A DNA stretch of 64,000 bases. Source: Rhodococcus sp. KRD197 (GTDB lineage: Bacteria; Actinomycetota; Actinomycetes; Mycobacteriales; Mycobacteriaceae). Both the position numbers and the translations under genes were made by a program. Numbering within the stretch: position 1 is the first letter of the stretch; each line of letters begins with the position of its first letter. Where the stretch lies: contig NZ_JABFAO010000015.1 of NCBI RefSeq assembly GCF_017168235.1, positions 1 through 64,000 on the forward strand, read 5' to 3'. Shown here piece after piece: positions 29,452 through 38,395 of the stretch. Under the pieces are notes generated by a model, which worked only from the letters and a program-made list of their open reading frames with translations, searched no databases and was not told the DNA's origin.

Positions 29452-30852
29452 ATGAGCAAGCAAGACAATGTGATCGACACGAAGCGCACTGCGCCTCGCG
29501 ACACATCCGCGGTTGGCCTCAATCCGTTCAAGCGCGATGCCATGGGCACCGCCATGCGCGTTCTCACGGCCATCACCGGATCCGAACTAGCCGAGAAGTA
29601 CAACTTCCGGCAGACAGTCGACCGGGTGACCTACGAGAGCACCAAGACAGGGTTCAAGACCCTGGGCGCAGCAACGCGCACGTTCTCGAAGGTGACCGGG
29701 GGCGGCAAGCCGAAGCGGCTCGACGATGCAGCGGTCAAGCATCTCGATTACTTCGACCTGACACCGGACGACGAACAGCGCATGATCGTCGAAACCGTCA
29801 AGGAATTCGCCGAGGAGATCATCCGCCCGGCAGCCCACGACGCCGATGCCGCAGCATCCACGCCGGAAGACCTGGTTCGCCGGTCGGCCGAACTCGGAAT
29901 CACGTTCATCAACGTGCCCGAGGAACTCGACGGTGCTGCCAGCGAACGCGGAGCCGTCACCAACGCCCTCGTGGCCGAGGCACTCGCCCACGGCGACATG
30001 GGACTGGCACTGCCGATCCTCGCGCCGAGCGGGGTTGCCGTCGCCCTGACGCAATGGGGTTCCGACGCGCAGCAGAAGACTTACCTTCCGGCATTCGTCG
30101 GCGAGAAGGTCCCAGGCGCTGCGGTCGTCGTCAACGAGCCTCGCGCACTGTTCGACCCGTTCGCGCTGCAGACGAAGGCAGTCCGATCACCCAGCGGCTT
30201 CAAGCTCAACGGCGTCAAGAGCGTCGTGCCGGCAGCGAGTAGCTCCGAGCTGTTCATCGTCGCGGCCGAACTCGAGGGTCGTCCGGCGTTCTTCATCGTC
30301 GAGTCCGACACCAAGGGTCTCGTCGTCGAGGCCGACCCGAGCATGGGTCTGCGCGCGGCAGGACTCGGCCGTCTCGTCCTCACCGATGTCGCCGTTCCCG
30401 AATCGGCACTTCTCGGCGACGGCGACGCCGACCAGCGCGCCCTGGACTACACGGACGCCATCAGCCTTGCTCGCCTCGGCTGGTCGGCCCTTGCAGTCGG
30501 CACCAGCCAAGCTGTGCTCGACTACGTGATTCCGTACGTCAACGACCGCGAGGCATTCGGCGAGCCGATCAGCAACCGTCAGGCAGTGGCGTTCATGGTC
30601 GCGAACATTGCAATCGAACTCGACGGTCTGCGCCTGGTGACCCTCCGTGGCGCCTCGCGGGCGGAGCAAGGTCTGTCCTTTACCCGTGAGGCCGCGCTCG
30701 CGCGACGTCTCGCGTCGGAGAAGGGCATGCAGATCGGATCGGATGGTGTCCAGTTACTCGGAGGACACGGCTTCACCAAGGAACATCCCGTAGAGCGCTG
30801 GTACCGCGACCTCCGTGCCGTCGGTGTCGCCGAGGGCATCGTCCTCATCTGA
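29452..30852 (+). CDS. fadE24: acyl-CoA dehydrogenase family protein (FadE24-like)
   Basis: 466-aa acyl-CoA dehydrogenase fold protein. An unusual N-terminal extension of about 100 residues (VGLNPFKRDAMGTAMR, ITGSELAEKYNFRQTVDR) precedes the dehydrogenase core with LGITFINVPEELDG, the middle beta domain and the C-terminal helical domain (QLLGGHGFTKEHPVERWYRDLR). The extension and core match mycobacterial FadE24, which pairs with FadE23. Such pairs often form heteromeric enzymes in which one chain has lost part of the active site. ATG 29452 is preceded by the operator-bearing promoter; fadE23 follows by 46 bases. Confidence 0.85.
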   Translation: MSKQDNVIDTKRTAPRDTSAVGLNPFKRDAMGTAMRVLTAITGSELAEKYNFRQTVDRVTYESTKTGFKTLGAATRTFSKVTGGGKPKRLDDAAVKHLDYFDLTPDDEQRMIVETVKEFAEEIIRPAAHDADAAASTPEDLVRRSAELGITFINVPEELDGAASERGAVTNALVAEALAHGDMGLALPILAPSGVAVALTQWGSDAQQKTYLPAFVGEKVPGAAVVVNEPRALFDPFALQTKAVRSPSGFKLNGVKSVVPAASSSELFIVAAELEGRPAFFIVESDTKGLVVEADPSMGLRAAGLGRLVLTDVAVPESALLGDGDADQRALDYTDAISLARLGWSALAVGTSQAVLDYVIPYVNDREAFGEPISNRQAVAFMVANIAIELDGLRLVTLRGASRAEQGLSFTREAALARRLASEKGMQIGSDGVQLLGGHGFTKEHPVERWYRDLRAVGVAEGIVLI

Positions 30853-30898
30853 TTCGCGCCCACATCACAGTCGAGAAGTCGAACCAAGGACACAAACG

Positions 30899-32119
30899 AT
30901 GATCAATCTCGAATTACCCAAGAAGCTCAGGGCGCAGGCGAATCAGGCTCACCAGGTAGCGGCCGAAATTTTTCGCCCAATCTCGCGTAAGTACGACCTC
31001 GCCGAGCATGAGTACCCGGTCGAGCTCGACACCATGGCCTCGATGGTCGAGGGAATGTCCGATGCCGGCGGTGAGATCGGTGGCGCAGCCGGTGGCCGCG
31101 AAAAGGACAGTGAAAGCGCCAAACCTAGCAAAACCGCCAATGCCAACGGCGGCAACATGTCCGCTCTGGTCAACGTCATCGAGACGTGCTGGGGCGATGT
31201 CGGTCTGACCCTGTCGATTCCGTACCAGGGTCTCGGCAACTCTGCCATCGCGGCAGTGTCCACCGACGAGCAGCTCGATCGTTTCGGCAAGGTGTGGGCA
31301 TCCATGGCCATCACGGAGCCGAGCTTCGGCTCCGACTCCGCGGCTGTCACCACCACAGCCGTTCTCGACGGCGACGAGTGGGTCCTCAACGGCGAGAAGA
31401 TCTTTGTTACCGCCGGTGAACGTTCGACCCACGTCGTGGTTTGGGCCAGCGTGGACAAGTCCCTTGGTCGCGCCGCAATCAAGTCTTTCGTGGTTCCGCG
31501 CGATGCCCCTGGACTGTCGGTGGCGCGCCTGGAACACAAACTCGGCATCAAGGCCTCCGACACCGCTACGCTCCTGCTCGAAGACTGCCGAATCCCGAAG
31601 GACAACCTGCTGGGCAGCGCGGAGGTGAACGCCGAAAAGGGGTTCGCCGGCGTCATGCAGACGTTCGACAACACCCGTCCGCTGGTGGCCGGTATGGCAA
31701 TCGGTGTAGCGCGTGCTGCACTGGAAGAGTTGCGGTCGATCCTCGACGAGGCCGGTGTGCAAATCTCTTACACGGCGCCCGCATACAACCAGCACGCCGC
31801 CGCCGCCGAGTTCCTGCGTCTGGAAGCAGACTGGGAAGCAGCACACCTGTTGGCGCTTCGTGCGGCGTGGATGGCCGACAACAAGGAACCCAACTCGCTG
31901 CAGGCGTCCATGGCCAAGGCCAAGGCCGGCCGATCGGCCACCGACATAACACTCAAGGCCGTCGAGCTCGCCGGCAGCTACGGGTACTCCGAACGCCTTC
32001 TGCTCGAAAAGTGGAGCCGTGACTCCAAGATCCTCGACATCTTCGAAGGTACTCAGCAGATCCAGCAGCTCATCGTTGCTCGTCGCGTCCTGGGTAAGAC
32101 CTCGGCCGAACTGAAATAG
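30899..32119 (+). CDS. fadE23: acyl-CoA dehydrogenase (FadE23-like)
   Basis: 406-aa flavoprotein that introduces a trans-2 double bond into acyl-CoA. The FAD-binding segment AITEPSFGSDSAA and GEKIFVTAG are intact, and the C-terminal IFEGTQQIQ carries the glutamate in the usual catalytic position. A poly-charged insert near residues 60-85 (GREKDSESAKPSKTANANGG) is distinctive. It is second in the operon with fadE24; AAGGA lies eight bases before ATG 30899. A strong terminator follows, so the operon probably has just these two genes. Substrate is unknown; fatty-acid beta-oxidation is assumed. Confidence 0.88.
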   Translation: MINLELPKKLRAQANQAHQVAAEIFRPISRKYDLAEHEYPVELDTMASMVEGMSDAGGEIGGAAGGREKDSESAKPSKTANANGGNMSALVNVIETCWGDVGLTLSIPYQGLGNSAIAAVSTDEQLDRFGKVWASMAITEPSFGSDSAAVTTTAVLDGDEWVLNGEKIFVTAGERSTHVVVWASVDKSLGRAAIKSFVVPRDAPGLSVARLEHKLGIKASDTATLLLEDCRIPKDNLLGSAEVNAEKGFAGVMQTFDNTRPLVAGMAIGVARAALEELRSILDEAGVQISYTAPAYNQHAAAAEFLRLEADWEAAHLLALRAAWMADNKEPNSLQASMAKAKAGRSATDITLKAVELAGSYGYSERLLLEKWSRDSKILDIFEGTQQIQQLIVARRVLGKTSAELK

Positions 32120-32151
32120 TATTCGGCTCGATCTGAACGAGCATCAGCGTG

Positions 32152-32182
32152 AACCCGTGGTCGTAACATCCGACCACGGGTT
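32152..32182 (+). terminator. terminator of the fadE operon
   Basis: AACCCGTGGTCG (32152-32163) pairs with CGACCACGGGTT (32171-32182), giving a 12-bp stem and 7-base loop, followed by TTCG with a run of four T across the stem end. Confidence 0.85.
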
Positions 32183-32212
32183 TTCGTGCTCCTCGAACTA
32201 TTTCTGCCAGTC

Positions 32213-32239
32213 TGTCGAAAACGTCGGTTCCCGTTCGTC
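32213..32239 (+). promoter_or_regulatory. ECF42-type promoter before the DGPF gene
   Basis: TGTCGA (32213-32218), a 17-base spacer and CGTC (32236-32239). These are the elements described for ECF42 sigma factors, whose targets are DGPF-domain genes, and the next two genes are a DGPF protein and an ECF42-like sigma factor. Confidence 0.65.
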
Positions 32240-32281
32240 GTCATCATGTAAGACAACCCATGAGCGAGACGAGGAGCCAAC

Positions 32282-32617
32282 ATGAAATACATGCTGCTGA
32301 TCAATGCACCGAGTGCCGACTTCGACAACGGGTGCGTGGTCGAGGACTGGGTGCGGTTCGGTGCGGAAATGAAGGATGCCGGTGTCTGGGTGAGCGGGCA
32401 CGCGCTCGCCGACCTCACCACGGCCACCAGCGTTGCGGTCGATGCCGACGGGCAGCGAAGCATCACCGACGGTCCGTTGGCCGAGACACGCGAGGTACTC
32501 GGAGGTTTCGAGGTCATCGACGTTCCCGATCTCGACGCCGCGCTCGACTGGGCCGCGCGATGCCCCGGCTCTCGCGGGGGTGGGTCAGTGGTGGTCCGGC
32601 CCATCGCCGAGTTCTGA
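32282..32617 (+). CDS. YciI-like DGPF-domain protein
   Basis: 111-aa protein of the YCII/DGPF superfamily (ferredoxin-like fold). The family motif reads DGPLAETREVLGGFEVIDVP, followed by ALDWAARCPGSRGG, and the N-terminus is MKYMLLINAP. The biochemical role of the family is unknown. ATG 32282 follows GAGGAG at the right distance. The sigma-factor gene starts 50 bases after its stop, and an ECF42-type promoter lies upstream, so the pair looks like a self-activating regulon. Confidence 0.88.
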   Translation: MKYMLLINAPSADFDNGCVVEDWVRFGAEMKDAGVWVSGHALADLTTATSVAVDADGQRSITDGPLAETREVLGGFEVIDVPDLDAALDWAARCPGSRGGGSVVVRPIAEF

Positions 32618-32650
32618 CGACGCCGACTTCTGACCACGCCGACTTCTGAT
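32612..32650. repeat. 16-bp tandem repeat over a stop codon
   Basis: TTCTGACGACGCCGAC (32612-32627), TTCTGACCACGCCGAC (32628-32643) and a partial TTCTGAT (32644-32650). The first unit holds the stop of the DGPF gene; each unit repeats TTC TGA, so the stop is duplicated. Confidence 0.88.
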
Positions 32651-32667
32651 GGAACGGGCCATCCCGA

Positions 32668-33921
32668 ATGACACCGACCTCACTGGAACAGGTGTTCCGA
32701 GAGGAACATGGTCTCCTGCTGGCGACTCTGGTTCGGCGCTACGGTGATCTCGACTTCGCCGAGGAGGTGACCTCCGAGGCCATCGAGGCGGCGCTGAAGC
32801 ACTGGCCTACCGAGGGTGTCCCGACCAAACCCGGCGCCTGGCTGCTCACCACAGCCCGGCGGCGGGCCGTCGATCGACTCCGCCGTGACCAGGCTTACGC
32901 TGCGAAACTCGCAGTGCTGCAAGTCGAGCAGGATCGAGCCGATCCTGCGGCATCCAGCGATGCCACAGGATCGCAGTTCCCGGACGAACGCCTGCACCTG
33001 TTCTTCACGTGTGCCCATCCTGCACTGGACGCCGACGACCGAGTCGCCATCACGCTGCGTTGTCTGGCACAGCTGACGACGCCGGAGGTCGCACGCGCGT
33101 TCGTGATATCGCCGGCGACTGCAGGACAGCGAATCTCGCGTGCCAAAAGGAAGATCCGGGAGGCGAGAATCCCCTTCCGGGCACCGGATCCCGACGAGCT
33201 TCCGCAGCGACTGCCGGGCGTACTCCAGGTCGTGTATTCGATCTTCACCGAGGGATATGCGGCATCGTCCGGCAGCGACCTGGTCCGCCGAGATCTCGCA
33301 GAAGAGGCGATCCGACTGGGACGGGTGCTGCGCGCTCTGCTTCCGACTCATCGGGAGACGTCGGGGCTGCTGGCACTGATGCTGCTGACGCACGCACGTC
33401 ACGCGGCACGAGTCGGCGTCGACGGGGATCTCCGGTTGCTGGCCGACCAGGATCGCGCACTGTGGGATCACGAGATGATCGCAGAGGGCAATGCGCTCGT
33501 TGTCGAATCGTTGACCGGTGGCGCGCAAGGCCCCTACGGAGTACACGCCGCCATTGCAGCACTGCACGACGAGGCCGACACGCCCGAGGAAACGGACTGG
33601 CCCCAGATCGTCGCACTCTACGGCGTGCTGGAAGCGCTGTCGCCATCGCCGATCGTCTCCCTCGGCCGATCGGTCGCCATCGCTATGCGTGACGGACCTG
33701 AAGCCGGGCTGTCGCTGCTTGCGTCCATGGCGGACGACCCAATGCTGCGGGGATATCACCCGTACTTCGTCGCTCGCGGCGATCTGCTCCGACGAATGGG
33801 ACGCAGCGCGGAGGCAGCGCAGGACTTTCGGACAGCCGCCGGTCTCGCCGGATCGGATCCGGAGCGAGATTACTACCGGCGACGTGCCGCCGACGCAGAG
33901 GCTGATGCCGAGAGGTCCTGA
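32668..33921 (+). CDS. ECF42-type RNA polymerase sigma factor with C-terminal extension
   Basis: 417-aa extracytoplasmic-function sigma factor. Sigma region 2 (about residues 9-75, DLDFAEEVTSEAIEAALKHWP and WLLTTARRRAVDRLRR) and region 4 (about 115-170, LTTPEVARAFVISPATAGQRISRAKRKIR) are followed by a roughly 230-residue alpha-helical extension containing the DUF6596-type segment VLQVVYSIFTEGYAAS and TPR-like repeats. This architecture and the adjacent DGPF gene define the ECF42 group, which works without a classical anti-sigma factor; the extension is believed to control activity. No anti-sigma gene is nearby. Confidence 0.9.
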   Translation: MTPTSLEQVFREEHGLLLATLVRRYGDLDFAEEVTSEAIEAALKHWPTEGVPTKPGAWLLTTARRRAVDRLRRDQAYAAKLAVLQVEQDRADPAASSDATGSQFPDERLHLFFTCAHPALDADDRVAITLRCLAQLTTPEVARAFVISPATAGQRISRAKRKIREARIPFRAPDPDELPQRLPGVLQVVYSIFTEGYAASSGSDLVRRDLAEEAIRLGRVLRALLPTHRETSGLLALMLLTHARHAARVGVDGDLRLLADQDRALWDHEMIAEGNALVVESLTGGAQGPYGVHAAIAALHDEADTPEETDWPQIVALYGVLEALSPSPIVSLGRSVAIAMRDGPEAGLSLLASMADDPMLRGYHPYFVARGDLLRRMGRSAEAAQDFRTAAGLAGSDPERDYYRRRAADAEADAERS

Positions 33922-34030
33922 CCTTGATGGAAGCAGCCCGCCCGATCGGTCCGCGCATTAGGATCGAAATCGGCCCGGCGATGCGGCACGCGTCGGCACA
34001 GTTTTCTAATCGATCCCGAGGGGGACGATC

Positions 34031-35704
34031 TTGTCGGTGAAGCAGAACCTCGCACGCCACCGCACCTTGGCTCACATCGTCGACGGTGTCGGCGCCGTTC
34101 GCGTGATGAATCGCGCAGGGCTGGTGCCGTTTCCGCGGCTGGATCGCGGCGTCGCATCGATACGCGCCGTCGGGAAGTACGGCCCGTTCGCAGGTCCAGT
34201 CCACGCTCATGCCCGTGCGGGAGTCCAATCGATCGCGCTGATAGACGAACGAGGGCCGCTGTCGTATGTGGAACTCGAGGAGCAGTCCAACGCTCTGGTG
34301 CGAGGGTGGAAGCAGGCGGGCATCGGTGCCGACTCGGTCATGGGAATCATGGCGCGCAATCACCGCGGCACAGTGCTCACAATGCTCGCGGCAGCGAAGG
34401 CCGGCATCCGGCTGGTGATGATGAACACCGGATTCGCTCCCCCGCAACTAGCCGATGTCGCCAGCCGAGAACAGGTCCGGTCGTTCGTCTACGACGAGGA
34501 GTTCAGCGAGGTGGCGGCGGCGCTGGCGCCCGAGGTAGCCCGCTACATCGCATGGTCGGAAGTGCCGAGCGATGTGCCCACTCTGGACAGCGTCGTAGCG
34601 GGCAATTCGATCGGTCCGGTTCCCGCTCCACAGCACCACGGCGGATTCGTGTTGCTCACCAGCGGCACCACTGGAACCCCGAAAGGCGCTCCGCGGGACC
34701 GTACGTCACCGCTGGCGTCGGCCCAGTTCCTCGATAGAGTGCCACTGCGTCGAGAGCAGACCATGGTGATGGCCGCACCGATTTTCCACGGCACGGGGGT
34801 ATCGCAGTTCGCACTGGCGCTGGCCCTGCAAAACACCGTTGTAATGCACCGAAAGTTCGATCCGCAGAACACCATTCGTCTCGTCGCGAGTCATCGAGCC
34901 GACTCACTTGTACTGGTGCCGACAATGTTGCAGCGAATCGTCGACCTGGACCCTGCATTCTTGGCATCGCAGGACACCTCGTGTCTGCACATCATCTTCG
35001 CCGCGGGTTCATCGATCAGTCCCGACCTGAGTCGACGAACGGCAGACACATTCGGTCCGGTTCTGCACAATCTGTACGGATCGACGGAGGTGGCCGTCGC
35101 GACGGTGGCCACTCCGGAAGATCTGGCGCGCGCACCGGGCACCGCGGGGAGACCCCCGGTGACGTGCCATGTCGAATTGTTCGACAACGACGGAAATCCG
35201 GTGACCACCGCCGGAAGCGTCGGCAGAATTTTCGTCTCCAGCGGACTCAGTTTCTCCGGTTACACCGACGGGCGCGACAAGGAACGAATCGCAGGCTTGG
35301 TCTCCACCGGGGACGTCGGGCATTTCGACGACGACGGCCTGCTCTTCGTCGATGGCCGCGACGACGACATGATCGTCTCGGGTGGCGAGAACGTGTATCC
35401 GCTCGAGGTGGAGAACCTGCTCGCCGACCATCCATCCGTCGCCGAGGCGGCAGTCGTCGGTGTCCCGGACGTGGAGTTCGGGCACCGCTTGAGGGCCTTC
35501 GTGGTGCCGATGAAAGGTTCTCCGCACGACGCCGATTCGCTCAAGGCGTACGTCAGGTCTCATCTCGCCAGGTACAAGGTTCCGAGGGAGGTCGTCTTCC
35601 TCGACGAGCTCCCCCGCAATGCCACCGGCAAGCTGTTGCGGCAAGTTCTCGCCGAATACGACGAGACCAGCGCCGCCGACCCGCGCCCCGAGACGACCTG
35701 GTAG
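34031..35704 (+). CDS. acyl-CoA synthetase (AMP-binding)
   Basis: 557-aa ANL-family enzyme that activates a carboxylic acid as acyl-adenylate and transfers it to CoA. The P-loop is LLTSGTTGTPKG, the A5 motif LYGSTEVA, the hinge and A8 segment DGRDDDMIVSGGENVYP, and the C-terminal lysine lies in NATGKLLRQ. The start is TTG 34031, six bases after GAGGGGG; a GTG at 34037 is the alternative. It looks closest to long-chain FadD-type enzymes such as FadD2, but chain length cannot be assigned. A small acidic ORF follows by 39 bases. Confidence 0.88.
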   Translation: MSVKQNLARHRTLAHIVDGVGAVRVMNRAGLVPFPRLDRGVASIRAVGKYGPFAGPVHAHARAGVQSIALIDERGPLSYVELEEQSNALVRGWKQAGIGADSVMGIMARNHRGTVLTMLAAAKAGIRLVMMNTGFAPPQLADVASREQVRSFVYDEEFSEVAAALAPEVARYIAWSEVPSDVPTLDSVVAGNSIGPVPAPQHHGGFVLLTSGTTGTPKGAPRDRTSPLASAQFLDRVPLRREQTMVMAAPIFHGTGVSQFALALALQNTVVMHRKFDPQNTIRLVASHRADSLVLVPTMLQRIVDLDPAFLASQDTSCLHIIFAAGSSISPDLSRRTADTFGPVLHNLYGSTEVAVATVATPEDLARAPGTAGRPPVTCHVELFDNDGNPVTTAGSVGRIFVSSGLSFSGYTDGRDKERIAGLVSTGDVGHFDDDGLLFVDGRDDDMIVSGGENVYPLEVENLLADHPSVAEAAVVGVPDVEFGHRLRAFVVPMKGSPHDADSLKAYVRSHLARYKVPREVVFLDELPRNATGKLLRQVLAEYDETSAADPRPETTW

Positions 35705-35743
35705 AGAAGTGAGGTACACGTCGAAGCGGAGGAGAACACCACA

Positions 35744-35935
35744 ATGTTGGATTGGGCGAAAAAGCTGAAGGACAGAGTACGAGGGGTGTTCGCCGAGGCC
35801 GAGCAAGAACTGACGGCGCTCGAAGGCGTCGACACCGTCGACCTCACCGCCCACGAAACCGATGACGGCGAAACCACCGACGGTGACGCGACCGACGACG
35901 ACGCTACCGATACGGGCACCGAACCGGCGGTGTGA
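35744..35935 (+). CDS. small acidic hypothetical protein
   Basis: 63-aa protein with an amphipathic basic N-terminus (LDWAKKLKDRVRGVF) and a tail made almost only of Asp, Thr, Glu, Gly and Ala. No domain is recognised. It is supported by a strong ribosome-binding site (GGAGGAG) before ATG 35744 and by coding-like position bias. Its stop TGA abuts the TAG stop of the convergent ABC permease with no base between. Cotranscription with the acyl-CoA synthetase is likely. The low-complexity tail suggests a disordered, possibly membrane-associating or regulatory peptide. Confidence 0.6.
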   Translation: MLDWAKKLKDRVRGVFAEAEQELTALEGVDTVDLTAHETDDGETTDGDATDDDATDTGTEPAV

Positions 35936-36649
35936 CTAGGTGAGCAGTCGACGCAGTCGCCGGTAGGCGATGACAGCTATACATAGGTAGACCACCATCG
36001 CGACCGCCGCGTTGGCGGCAATCGATGTGGTGGCACCTGCGGCGGCGCCGAAGGCACGAAAGACCCAGTACGTGGGCAGGACCGCCCACGCAGCATTCCA
36101 ACCGTGCAGCTCGCCGAGCGCACCGGTGATCCCCAGAGCGGAGAGCACGAACAGTACCTTGAAGACTGTCAGACATTCGATCTTGTTGCCCGACAGTGAC
36201 ACCGCGACGAACATCGCCGCGGGTCCCCCGGCCGCGCACACAGCAGCCAGCACTGCAGTGCCGAAGACCGAGTACTCCCCGATTCCCGCACCGACCAACA
36301 GCACAAGCGAACCGACCACGCCCAGCACGGTTACGGCGGCAAGCCGGTAGCGAACGAGCGCGCCGAAGCCGACTGGGAGTATCCGAAACACGGGGTACAA
36401 GCCCTGATCTCGCTCGTCGAGCATGATGAACGAGGCCATGAACGCTGGGAACAGGCCGACCACGATGCAGAACAGGCCCAGCACCAGCTGGTCGTGACCG
36501 TCGAGCGCAGTCCATCGCTGCTCGAGCAGCGGCAGACCGAAACGCAGAACTGCCACAAGAATGAAGGGGACGAGCAGGAGCACGCCGACCGTCCGATCGC
36601 GAACGATGTTGCGGAGGTCGTTGGCCCACACCGTCAGCGCGACGGTCAT
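35936..36649 (-). CDS. ABC exporter permease (second subunit)
   Basis: 237-aa integral membrane protein with six hydrophobic segments. It has no recognised family name beyond ABC-2-type permease. The segment ASFIMLDERDQGLYPVFRILPV, a short cytoplasmic loop after the second helix, resembles fluoroquinolone-export permeases. ATG 36649 overlaps the stop of the first permease (ATGA). It is last in an ATPase-permease-permease operon, so the two permeases probably form a heterodimer. Confidence 0.8.
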   Translation of the reverse strand: MTVALTVWANDLRNIVRDRTVGVLLLVPFILVAVLRFGLPLLEQRWTALDGHDQLVLGLFCIVVGLFPAFMASFIMLDERDQGLYPVFRILPVGFGALVRYRLAAVTVLGVVGSLVLLVGAGIGEYSVFGTAVLAAVCAAGGPAAMFVAVSLSGNKIECLTVFKVLFVLSALGITGALGELHGWNAAWAVLPTYWVFRAFGAAAGATTSIAANAAVAMVVYLCIAVIAYRRLRRLLT

Positions 36650-37389
36650 GACCTCCTTCCTCGAACGTGCGATTCGTACGAGCGGGTTGCGGCATAGCAG
36701 GAGGCGATCAGCCAGAGGCCCAGAATGGTCACTCCGTACAGCGCTTCCCATGCCGGGCGGGACTCCAGTGCACGCGCAATCAGCAGCAACGACCCCTGTG
36801 TCGGCAACAGGTAATACAGCGGTGACTGCGCGAAGCCCGCCGATCCCAGCAATGGTAGATACATCGGAACGAGGAACACGGGCACGATCAACAGGTAGCC
36901 GTTGACCGACCGAACCCTGACCACCGCGACGATTCCGATGAATACGAACATCAGCGAAGTGAGCACCACCCCGCCCAACAGTGGCACCATCCGAAAGTTC
37001 ATGCCATGTCCCGCGACAGTCAGCGCCACGGCGCAGACCACCGAAACAGTCGTCAAGGAAACCGCTTTCGACCACACGTAGAGCGCGGGCGAAGACGGCG
37101 AGACAGCCACGGCCGCAGTGATACCGGCATCGCGCTCGAACAACACCAGGGCACCGACGAACAAGAACCCGATCATGGTCGGGTCCGCCAGTACCAGCAG
37201 GATCGTCGCGTCGCGCAGCCATGAATCCGGGAGCAGTCGCAGCACAAGACCGTAGGCGGCCGTCACCACCAAGGACACCGTGACGATCTGGTATCTCGAC
37301 TGCAGCCGCAGGTCCCAGCCCACGGATCGATATAGGACCCGCAGACTGTCGCCGACACGGGGCAGCGAAGCGGGTAGGGCTGTGCTCAT
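36646..37389 (-). CDS. ABC exporter permease (first subunit)
   Basis: 247-aa integral membrane protein with six hydrophobic segments (for example IVTVSLVVTAAYGLVL, TMIGFLFVGALVLFERDAG, LLGGVVLTSLMFVFIGIVAVV). The helix 2 loop (LFERDAGITAAVAVSPSSP) matches the equivalent loop of the second permease, suggesting they are paralogs. Start ATG 37389 overlaps the ATPase stop by four bases. Substrate unknown; the set resembles the fluoroquinolone-type exporter of mycobacteria (Rv2686c-Rv2688c). Confidence 0.8.
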   Translation of the reverse strand: MSTALPASLPRVGDSLRVLYRSVGWDLRLQSRYQIVTVSLVVTAAYGLVLRLLPDSWLRDATILLVLADPTMIGFLFVGALVLFERDAGITAAVAVSPSSPALYVWSKAVSLTTVSVVCAVALTVAGHGMNFRMVPLLGGVVLTSLMFVFIGIVAVVRVRSVNGYLLIVPVFLVPMYLPLLGSAGFAQSPLYYLLPTQGSLLLIARALESRPAWEALYGVTILGLWLIASCYAATRSYESHVRGRRS

Positions 37390-38249
37390 GTCAGCTTCCG
37401 CCCGGTGGCTTCGATGAACACGTCCTCGAGGCTCTGCTCAGTCGAATGCATCGACAGCACGTCGTGGTCGCGCAGCACAGTGTGGAAGTCGAGGTTCTCG
37501 GCGAGGCCATCCAGGTCGAACTCCGCTACCTCGACCTCCGGTGAAGCCGGGTCGCTCCGACGGTATTCCAGGACCACCCTGCGTCTGCCGTGATCGGCAC
37601 GTAGCTGTGCCGGAGACCCGATCCGCTCGATCTGACCGTCGACGAAGAACGCCACTCTGTCGCAGAGTTCGTCGGCGTCGTGCATGTTGTGCGTGGTGAG
37701 GAAGACCGTCTTACCTCGGCGCTGTTGTTCCTGCACCATGTCCTTGATCAGCCTGGCGTTGACCGGATCAAGTCCACTGGTCGGTTCGTCGAGGAAGAGC
37801 ACCGGAGGATCGTGCAGTAGGGCGCGGACGAAGCACAGCCGCATCTTCATACCCTTGGAGTAGTCCGCAACTCGCCGCTCCGCATGGTCGGTCAGTCCGA
37901 CCTGCGCAAGCAACGACGCCGGGTCGGCAGATCTGCGATAGAACGACGCGAAGAACCTCAGGTTCTCCTGGGCGGTGAGCTTCGTGAACAGGTTCGGCAG
38001 CTCGAATCCCACACCGATGTCCTCGTAGTATTCGCGCCCGGGTTTGACAAGTGGTCGACCGAATACTTCAGCGGAACCCTCGAACGGCGCCAATTGCCCG
38101 GTGAGAATCTTCTGCACAGTGCTCTTCCCCGCGCCGCTCGGCCCGAGGAATCCGAATATCTCGCCGGGTTCGACCGTGAAAGACAGTTCGCGCACCGTGG
38201 GCTCCGCTGCTCCGGGGTAGGTGTACGTCAGTCCCTCGGCCTTGATCAC
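37386..38249 (-). CDS. ABC exporter ATP-binding protein
   Basis: 287-aa ATPase of the DrrA/daunorubicin-exporter type. Walker A GPSGAGKST, signature VADYSKGMKMRLCFVRAL (a degenerate LSGGQ, as in this subfamily), Walker B VLFLDEPTSGLDP and the H-loop TTHNMHDADELCD are present; the C-terminal extension (about 215-287) is the usual accessory domain. GTG 38249 is chosen because GGGAG is suitably spaced; the upstream frame reads into non-homologous sequence. It drives two permeases encoded downstream with overlapping stops and starts. Confidence 0.9.
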   Translation of the reverse strand: MIKAEGLTYTYPGAAEPTVRELSFTVEPGEIFGFLGPSGAGKSTVQKILTGQLAPFEGSAEVFGRPLVKPGREYYEDIGVGFELPNLFTKLTAQENLRFFASFYRRSADPASLLAQVGLTDHAERRVADYSKGMKMRLCFVRALLHDPPVLFLDEPTSGLDPVNARLIKDMVQEQQRRGKTVFLTTHNMHDADELCDRVAFFVDGQIERIGSPAQLRADHGRRRVVLEYRRSDPASPEVEVAEFDLDGLAENLDFHTVLRDHDVLSMHSTEQSLEDVFIEATGRKLT

Positions 38250-38356
38250 ATCGCTCCCGTTTCTGCGGCACACGCCACTGACGGAACGCATCCTGCCGCC
38301 TGAACGGTGATCACGCAACAACTCCTCCGCGTACACGGCCCGGCACACACACAAGA

Positions 38357-38389
38357 AAACGGCCCGGAACTTGGAGTTCCGGGCCGTTT
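38357..38389 (-). terminator. terminator after initiator tRNA
   Basis: 14-bp perfect stem AAACGGCCCGGAAC (38357-38370) with GTTCCGGGCCGTTT (38376-38389), loop TTGGA, with TTTTC following on the minus strand. Confidence 0.9.
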
Positions 38390-38395
38390 CGTTAG

